Below, one piece after another: positions 58,920 through 64,000 of a stretch of 64,000 nucleotides of DNA (position 1 is its first letter; each line of letters begins with the position of its first letter). Under the pieces are notes generated by a model. The model did not search any database and was not told where the DNA came from. It saw only the letters and a list, made by a program, of their open reading frames with translations. Origin of the DNA: Subtercola sp. (GTDB lineage: Bacteria > Actinomycetota > Actinomycetes > Actinomycetales > Microbacteriaceae); the NCBI GenBank assembly GCA_025463765.1, contig JAODBC010000033.1, positions 1-64,000 on the forward strand. Direction: 5' to 3'. The position numbers and the translations under genes were made by a program.

Positions 58920-60215
58920 CTAGGTGCGAAGACCCGCCCGGTCATCTGGGTGCGCGATCTGGGCGAGCAGCTCGCGTCGCTCGAACAATGTGCGCCCCGT
59001 GAGGTGCGCAATGCCGTATTCGGTCACGACGTAATCGACATCCCCACCCGCTGTCGTTGCCGTTGCTCCGTGCAGTGCGTCGACGATGCGACTGTGAGCT
59101 TTTGCGCTGCGCGACGGTAGTGCTATCACCGACGCACCTTCAGCGCTCAGATGCGCCGCCCGCATGAAGTCGGCCTGCCCGCCGCCGCAGACGAGCTTCT
59201 GTCCGTTCATCCACTCGGCGTTTGTCTGACCGCTCAGGTCGACCGAGAACGCCGAGTTGATCGACCACAGGTTCGGGTGCCGAGCGAGCTCGATCGGCGA
59301 GTGGGTCTGCGAGATGGGCCGCAACTCGACCGTCTGAGGCCACGCACCGCGGCCGGCGGTGGGCGAGAGGCCGGTCGCCACCACGCGGCCCTCGTCGAAC
59401 GTCTTCGCCGCCCCGGTGAACCGCCCGGCGGCGAGCTCGGCGCGCAGCGAGTTCGGCAGAATACCGGTGTGGATGCCCGTGCGGCCGTTGATCGAAAGTG
59501 CTCCGATGATCGCTTCAGCCGCCCCGCCGATACCGATTTGTACCGTCGCGTCTGGGGGCACAATCGAGGCGATCAGGCGCGCAATGTGCTCCCGCTCGGC
59601 GTCGTGTCGCTGTGGAGTCGGCGGGGCAGCCTCGTAGGGCGTCACGGTGTCGTGCCAGACGGTGGCCCGTGCGGCGGCGTCTGTGTCGAGTGTGGCGAAG
59701 CCCGTTGCGTACTGCTGAGAATGCGAGACCTCGAGGGCGAGCACAACGTCGGGGCGTGCCGCCAGGGTTGGGGTGTAGGCGACCATGTTGCCGAGGTCGA
59801 ATGCGCCGTCGAAGAGGCCCGGTTGCACCCGAACCGCGTAGATGTCGCACGCGATCTGACCGCTGCCGAGCATCCGGTCGGCGTCCCACAGCGAATGCGG
59901 CCAGCTGTCGACGAGGCCGCTCAGGGCGCGAGGAACGCCCCCGGCCAGCATCGAGATCTGCAGGCGTCCTGAGGCGAGATCGTTGCGGCCGTCTTCGTCG
60001 AGAAAGTCGAACGTGCCCTCGACATCGGCGACGAGCAGCCGAATCGCGATGCCGAGTCGGCGGGCTTCGCGAACCAGTGCGGCAAGCAGGAAGGTCGGCT
60101 GCTGAGGCGACATCGCCGCACAGACCGTCACCGCCGCTCTGCCGTCGAGCAGAGTTTCAGCGGTATTTCGTAGTTCCGCATCGTTCGCACTCGAATGCAG
60201 CAGGAATTGGTTCAT
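58920..60215 (-). CDS. Acetyl-CoA hydrolase/transferase-family CoA transferase
   Basis: 431 residues. Same family as the gene at 6754: TVQIGIGGAAEAIIGAL, GIHTGILPNSLRAEL, SINSAFSVDLSGQTNAEW, VCGGGQADFMRAA, VDYVVTEYGIAHLTG. The place of the catalytic Glu of GIHTEM-type clostridial enzymes is Gly, and the otherwise conserved Glu in NSAIEVDL is Ser. AAGGTGGG precedes the ATG. It may transfer or hydrolyse CoA in region D. Divergent from the acyl-CoA dehydrogenase at 60302. Confidence 0.82.
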   Translation of the reverse strand: MNQFLLHSSANDAELRNTAETLLDGRAAVTVCAAMSPQQPTFLLAALVREARRLGIAIRLLVADVEGTFDFLDEDGRNDLASGRLQISMLAGGVPRALSGLVDSWPHSLWDADRMLGSGQIACDIYAVRVQPGLFDGAFDLGNMVAYTPTLAARPDVVLALEVSHSQQYATGFATLDTDAAARATVWHDTVTPYEAAPPTPQRHDAEREHIARLIASIVPPDATVQIGIGGAAEAIIGALSINGRTGIHTGILPNSLRAELAAGRFTGAAKTFDEGRVVATGLSPTAGRGAWPQTVELRPISQTHSPIELARHPNLWSINSAFSVDLSGQTNAEWMNGQKLVCGGGQADFMRAAHLSAEGASVIALPSRSAKAHSRIVDALHGATATTAGGDVDYVVTEYGIAHLTGRTLFERRELLAQIAHPDDRAGLRT

Positions 60216-60250
60216 TGCGTCCCACCTTCGTATCCGTCATAATTATACGC
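60215..60250 (+). promoter_or_regulatory. Promoter of acyl-CoA dehydrogenase with TCATAATTATA motif
   Basis: TTGCGT (60215-60220), 17 bases, CATAAT (60238-60243). TCATAATTATA (60237-60247) overlaps the -10 and follows the TCATRATYATA pattern of the other region D sites. Weaker than the 47630 and 58854 copies. Confidence 0.45.
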
Positions 60251-60301
60251 ATCAATAGCCGCAATCTCAGCTAGCCGTTCTGAAACCAAAGGATCCGCCG
60301 A

Positions 60302-61465
60302 ATGACCCGACTCAGCGTTGAGCAAGAAGAACTCACCCAACTCGTTCGATCATGGGTCGACCAAGAGGTACTACCGGTCGCCTCCGACTTCGATCACCGA
60401 GACGAATTTCCTGAAGAGCTTGTCGAAGCGATGAAAGAGATGGGTCTGTTCGGAGTGACGATTCCCGAGGAATACGGTGGTCTCGGTCTCGACCTGCTCA
60501 CTTACGCTCTCGTCATCAAGGAGCTGGCGCGCGGCTGGATCTCGCTCGCAGGTGTCGTCAACACTCATTTCATGGCCGCGTGGATGATCATGACCTACGG
60601 CACCGACGAGCAGAAGCAGCATTACCTTCCCCGCATGGTCACCGGCGAAATGCGTAGCGCCTACTCGATGACCGAGCCGCAAGCCGGCTCCGACGTGCAG
60701 GCCATCACGACTCGCGCCAGGCGGGAGGGCGACGAGTTCGTCATTGACGGATCGAAGATGTGGGTCACGAACGGTTTGCGAGCCGACATGATCATGATCT
60801 TGACGGTGACCGACCCGACGGCCGAGCCCCGACACCGCGGAATGACAGCATTCATTCTCGAGAAAGAGGCCGGCGTCTCGCATCAGCCCGGGCTCATCGT
60901 GCCGCCTCAGCTGAAGAAGATGGGCTACAAGGGGGTCGAATCCACCGAACTGATTTTCGAGGGGTTCCGCACGCCTGTGTCGTCGGTGCTCGGCGGCGAA
61001 GTCAATATCGGTGCTGGTTTCAAGCACTTCATGGCAGCCGTCGAGCTTGGCCGGGTGAATGTGGGTGCCCGCGCAGTGGGCCTTGCGACCTGTGCCCTCG
61101 AACAGGCTGTGAAGTACGCAAACGAACGCGAGACATTCGGCAAGAAAATCAGCAAGCATCAGGCGATTCAGCTGAAGATCGCCCAGATGGGCACGAAGAT
61201 AAAGGCCTCCGAGCTTCTCGTCTTCGACGCGGCCGAAAAGAAGGCCGAGGGCGGCCGGGTCGATCTCGAAGCCGGAATGGCCAAGTACTTCGCCACTGAG
61301 ACCGCGTTAGAGGTCGCCACGGAGTCGATGCGCATCCACGGCGGCTACGGCTACTCGCAGGAGTTCATGGTCGAGCGGCTCTACCGCGACGCCATGCTGC
61401 TCATTCTGGGTGAGGGAACCAACGAGATTCAGCAGCTGCTGATTGCTCGAAGGCTGCTGGAGTAA
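60302..61465 (+). CDS. Acyl-CoA dehydrogenase
   Basis: 387 residues, canonical. TIPEEYGGLGLDLL, YSMTEPQAGSDVQAI, MWVTNGLRADMIMIL, ERETFGKKISKHQAIQ, RIHGGYGYSQEFMVERLYRDAM and the catalytic Glu in LLILGEGTNEIQQLLIARR. Last clearly pathway-linked gene of region D. The substrate is probably the acyl-CoA released after ring opening. Electrons go to ETF (32322-34085). Confidence 0.93.
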   Translation: MTRLSVEQEELTQLVRSWVDQEVLPVASDFDHRDEFPEELVEAMKEMGLFGVTIPEEYGGLGLDLLTYALVIKELARGWISLAGVVNTHFMAAWMIMTYGTDEQKQHYLPRMVTGEMRSAYSMTEPQAGSDVQAITTRARREGDEFVIDGSKMWVTNGLRADMIMILTVTDPTAEPRHRGMTAFILEKEAGVSHQPGLIVPPQLKKMGYKGVESTELIFEGFRTPVSSVLGGEVNIGAGFKHFMAAVELGRVNVGARAVGLATCALEQAVKYANERETFGKKISKHQAIQLKIAQMGTKIKASELLVFDAAEKKAEGGRVDLEAGMAKYFATETALEVATESMRIHGGYGYSQEFMVERLYRDAMLLILGEGTNEIQQLLIARRLLE

Positions 61466-61520
61466 CGGCGGTCGACGAGACCGGCGGCCGCGGCGACCCA
61501 GAGCGCCTAGCATCGTGTTC

Positions 61521-64000
61521 ATGGGCGAACTCAAGCGAAACCGCGAGCTGTTCCGGTCGCTACGCCGTGCGGGTATCGACGTGAAAGACGACGCGGGCAG
61601 CATCGTGATGTACTCCAGTGACGCCTCGCTGTACCGGGTTCCGCCGATCGGCGTCGCCCGGCCGCGCTCGGCAGACGAGGTCGCGACCATCGTCAGCACC
61701 GCCGAGCGTCTCGGCGTGCCGGTGACCGCCCGCGGCGGCGGCACGTCGGTCGCGGGCAACGCGATCGGCCGCGGGCTGGTGGTCGATTTCAGTCGTCATT
61801 TCGACCAGGTGCTCGAGGTCGACATCGATGAGCGGTGGGCGCGGGTGCAGCCCGGGGTGGTGCAGGCCGACGTGCAGAAGCGCGTTCGGCCGCACGGTCT
61901 GCGGTTCGGCCCCGATCCGTCGACGCACACCCGCTGCACCATCGGGGGCATGATCGGCAACAACGCGTGCGGATCGCACAGCCTCGTTTACGGCCGCACC
62001 TCTGACAACGTGCTCGGGCTCGAGGTGGTCGGAGCCGGGGGAAAGCGCTTCGCGACCGGCTACGACGAGCACGGGCTGCCGACGCTGCACGGGACCGAAG
62101 GGAACGGCGCCGGTACCCACGGCGCCGACGAGCTCGCCTCGGCGTTACGGGGCGTGGCGTCACGGCATCTCAGCACGGCCCGCACCGAGTTCGCCCGTTT
62201 CGGGCGGCAGGTCTCTGGGTACGCCGCCGAGCACCTCCTGCCCGAGAACAAGCTCGACCTCACGAAGCTGCTGGTCGGCAGCGAGGGAACCCTCGCAATC
62301 GTGACCGAGGCCACGCTTCGGCTCGTGCCCGAACCGCTCTACCGGGTCGTCGTGGCGATCGGCTTCGTCGACATCGCTTCGGCCGCCGATGCGGCGCCCG
62401 CCGTTCTCGTGTTCAGCCCCACCGCGTGCGAAGGGCTCGACGCCCGCATCGTCGACGTCGTGCGGTCACGCCGAGGCCAGGCGCTGGTGCCCGACCTGCC
62501 GCGCGGAAACGCCTGGCTGTTCGTCGAGATCTCCGACGACGACGCCGGTCTCGCCGCCGCTCGTGCTCGCGAGCTGGCCGCGGCCGGTTTCGGAATCGAG
62601 AGCCGTGTCGTCACCAGCGCGGCGGAGGCGGCGGCGCTGTGGCACATTCGCGAGGCCGGCGCAGGGCTCGCTGGCCGAGCACCCTCTGGGCTGCCGGCCT
62701 GGGCGGGCTGGGAAGACTCGGCCGTGCCGCCCGCGGCGCTCGGCGCCTACCTGCGCGAATTCGACGAACTCGTCGCTCGGTACGGCATGAGCGCGATGCC
62801 CTACGGCCACTTCGGTGACGGATGCGTGCACGTGCGCCTCGACTATCCGCTCGGTTCCCCGGGCGGCACCGACACCTTCCGCGAATTCGTCACCGACGCG
62901 GCAGACCTCGTCGGGCGGTTCGGCGGTTCGCTGTCGGGCGAGCACGGCGACGGCCGGGCGCGCAGCGAACTGTTAGGGCGGATGTACTCGGCAGACGCCA
63001 TGCGCATGTTCGCTGAGATCAAACACGCCTTCGATCCGGGCAACGTGCTGAACCCCGGGGTGCTTGTCGATGCGGAGGCGCTCGATGCGGGCATCCGTGT
63101 CGCCGCCCCGCTGCGCACGCCCGTCGACCTGATGTTCGGCTACACATCTGACAACGGCGACTTCGCCCAGGCGGTGCATCGCTGCACCGGGGTGGGGTCA
63201 TGCCGGGCCGACAACAGCGCAGCCGAGGGAGTGATGTGCCCGTCGTTCGGGGCGACCCGCGAAGAGAAAGATTCCACCCGCGGCCGCGCGCGCGTGCTCG
63301 AAGAGGTGATTCGGGGCGACCGGCTGCTGTCGTGGAAGTCGCCAGAGGTCGAAGACGCGCTGGATCTCTGTCTGTCATGCAAAGGCTGTGCATCCGATTG
63401 CCCGACGGGTGTCGACATGGCCGCCTACAAGTCCGAAGCGCTGCAGCAGCGTTACCGAGGGCGGCTTCGACCGCGGGCGCACTACAGCATCGGGCGACTG
63501 CCGCAGTGGAGCCGGCTCGCCCATCGGGCCCCGGCGCTGGCGAACCTCGCGTTGCGGTTGCCGGGCATCCGTCGAGCCGGCCTGTTTGCGGCGGGCGTCG
63601 ACAGCAGACGAACGATTCCGCCCTTTGCGCGCGAAACGTTTCGCGAGTGGTTTCTTCGGCGCCCTAGCGCCCCGGCGGGTGTGCCCGTGCTGCTGTTCGT
63701 CGACAGCTTCACGAACCACTTCGAGCCGAAAGTGGCGAAGTCGATGGTCGCGGTGCTCGAGTCGGCGGGGTTCGCGCCGCAGATCACCGAACGCGAGGTG
63801 TGTTGCGGGCTGACCTGGATCACCACCGGGCAGCTGACGTCGGCCCGTGCCATTCTGACCGAGACGGTGGATGCTCTGCAGCACTCCGCCGCGTCCGGAA
63901 TGCCGATCGTGGGCATCGAGCCGTCGTGCACGGCAGTGCTGCGCAGCGACGCGGTCGAGTTGCTCGCAAGCGACGCGGCCCGCAGCGTGGCACGCGCGAC
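61521..64000 (+). CDS. FAD-binding and [4Fe-4S] oxidoreductase, GlcD/YdiJ type (3' end outside window)
   Basis: 826 codons visible from ATG at 61521; no stop before the window edge. FAD-linked oxidase domain (RGGGTSVAGNAIGRG, FGPDPSTHTRCTIGGMIGNN, ACGSHSLVYGRTSDN; later PYGHFGDGCVHVRLDYPLG and GEHGDGRARSELLGRMY), then an Fe-S part with RCTGVGSCR and CLSCKGCASDCPTGVDM, and the start of a CCG domain (EVCCGLTWITTG). This is the long D-lactate/D-2-hydroxyacid dehydrogenase type that passes electrons to the quinone pool. It is 55 bp after the dehydrogenase and may be a separate housekeeping unit. Confidence 0.92.
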   Translation, partial: MGELKRNRELFRSLRRAGIDVKDDAGSIVMYSSDASLYRVPPIGVARPRSADEVATIVSTAERLGVPVTARGGGTSVAGNAIGRGLVVDFSRHFDQVLEVDIDERWARVQPGVVQADVQKRVRPHGLRFGPDPSTHTRCTIGGMIGNNACGSHSLVYGRTSDNVLGLEVVGAGGKRFATGYDEHGLPTLHGTEGNGAGTHGADELASALRGVASRHLSTARTEFARFGRQVSGYAAEHLLPENKLDLTKLLVGSEGTLAIVTEATLRLVPEPLYRVVVAIGFVDIASAADAAPAVLVFSPTACEGLDARIVDVVRSRRGQALVPDLPRGNAWLFVEISDDDAGLAAARARELAAAGFGIESRVVTSAAEAAALWHIREAGAGLAGRAPSGLPAWAGWEDSAVPPAALGAYLREFDELVARYGMSAMPYGHFGDGCVHVRLDYPLGSPGGTDTFREFVTDAADLVGRFGGSLSGEHGDGRARSELLGRMYSADAMRMFAEIKHAFDPGNVLNPGVLVDAEALDAGIRVAAPLRTPVDLMFGYTSDNGDFAQAVHRCTGVGSCRADNSAAEGVMCPSFGATREEKDSTRGRARVLEEVIRGDRLLSWKSPEVEDALDLCLSCKGCASDCPTGVDMAAYKSEALQQRYRGRLRPRAHYSIGRLPQWSRLAHRAPALANLALRLPGIRRAGLFAAGVDSRRTIPPFARETFREWFLRRPSAPAGVPVLLFVDSFTNHFEPKVAKSMVAVLESAGFAPQITEREVCCGLTWITTGQLTSARAILTETVDALQHSAASGMPIVGIEPSCTAVLRSDAVELLASDAARSVARA

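Noticed and set aside
1-64000. tRNA, rRNA, CRISPR, insertion sequences, prophage or riboswitches
   Set aside because: No cloverleaf, repeat-spacer array, transposase, integrase or phage gene was recognised; gaps between genes are mostly under 150 bp.
1-64000. Apparent excess of GGATGC/GCATCC words in coding sequence
   Set aside because: Seen many times by eye, but I cannot count it against expectation; a word-frequency calculation would be needed.

Overview
The window is a high-GC (roughly 60-65 %) actinobacterial chromosome segment devoted almost entirely to CoA-ester catabolism. Mycofactocin-type SDR sequence, an HtaA domain, an RbsB-type lipoprotein and frequent 1-4 base start/stop overlaps fit Actinomycetes, perhaps Micrococcales/Microbacteriaceae (inference, low confidence). 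I see no rRNA, tRNA, CRISPR array, insertion sequence or phage gene.

Region A (1-23300): an alicyclic-acid (cyclohexanecarboxylate-like) ring beta-oxidation cluster. It begins with the tail of a BadF/BcrA-type ATPase and a PaaX regulator. A minus-strand run follows: acyl-CoA ligase, BadI-like ring hydrolase, enoyl-CoA hydratase, BadH-like dehydrogenase, HMG-CoA-lyase-like enzyme, CoA transferase, thiolase, SDR and two acyl-CoA dehydrogenases (the second apparently non-catalytic). Then come a FadR-type GntR regulator, a second ligase/dehydrogenase pair, a two-gene hot-dog hydratase, a third ligase, a 2,4-dienoyl-CoA-reductase-like SDR, a thioesterase, an enoyl-CoA hydratase, MenB and a further hydratase. 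BadH plus BadI implies hydration, oxidation and hydrolytic opening of a six-membered ring to a pimeloyl-CoA-type product. Seven related sites built on GGTCAGACC/GGACTGACC lie in front of these transcription units and define a likely regulon of the GntR protein.

Region B (23351-30134): a thiolase, divergent from a complete valine/isobutyryl-CoA operon (mmsA, isobutyryl-CoA dehydrogenase, 3-hydroxyisobutyryl-CoA hydrolase, 3-hydroxyisobutyrate dehydrogenase, enoyl-CoA hydratase).

Region C (30185-34502): MarR regulator, etfB-etfA, and a six-helix b-type cytochrome with an Ala/Pro-rich N-terminus carrying repeated RQGLPR motifs. This is a candidate membrane outlet for the electrons of all the acyl-CoA dehydrogenases here. 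A small winged-helix regulator follows.

Region D (34581-61465): a second catabolic island that looks like an undescribed terpenoid or bicyclic-ketone pathway. It has a mycofactocin-type SDR, a sugar-type ABC transporter, an aldehyde dehydrogenase (with remnants of another beside it), a complete P450 chain (ferredoxin reductase, SDR, P450, ferredoxin), MFS transporter and HtaA protein. An operon follows with two amidohydrolases (the second lacking metal-site residues), a Rieske ferredoxin, a CitE-type lyase, MaoC, a CaiB-type CoA transferase and a 6-oxocamphor-hydrolase-like C-C hydrolase with all four catalytic positions kept. It ends with an SDR, MmgE/PrpD, alpha/beta hydrolase, second CitE, GntR regulator, CoA transferase and acyl-CoA dehydrogenase. 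A motif TCATGATCATAGTA and relatives recur at five promoters and probably mark a second regulon.

The window ends inside a large FAD/Fe-S oxidoreductase gene (61521 onward).
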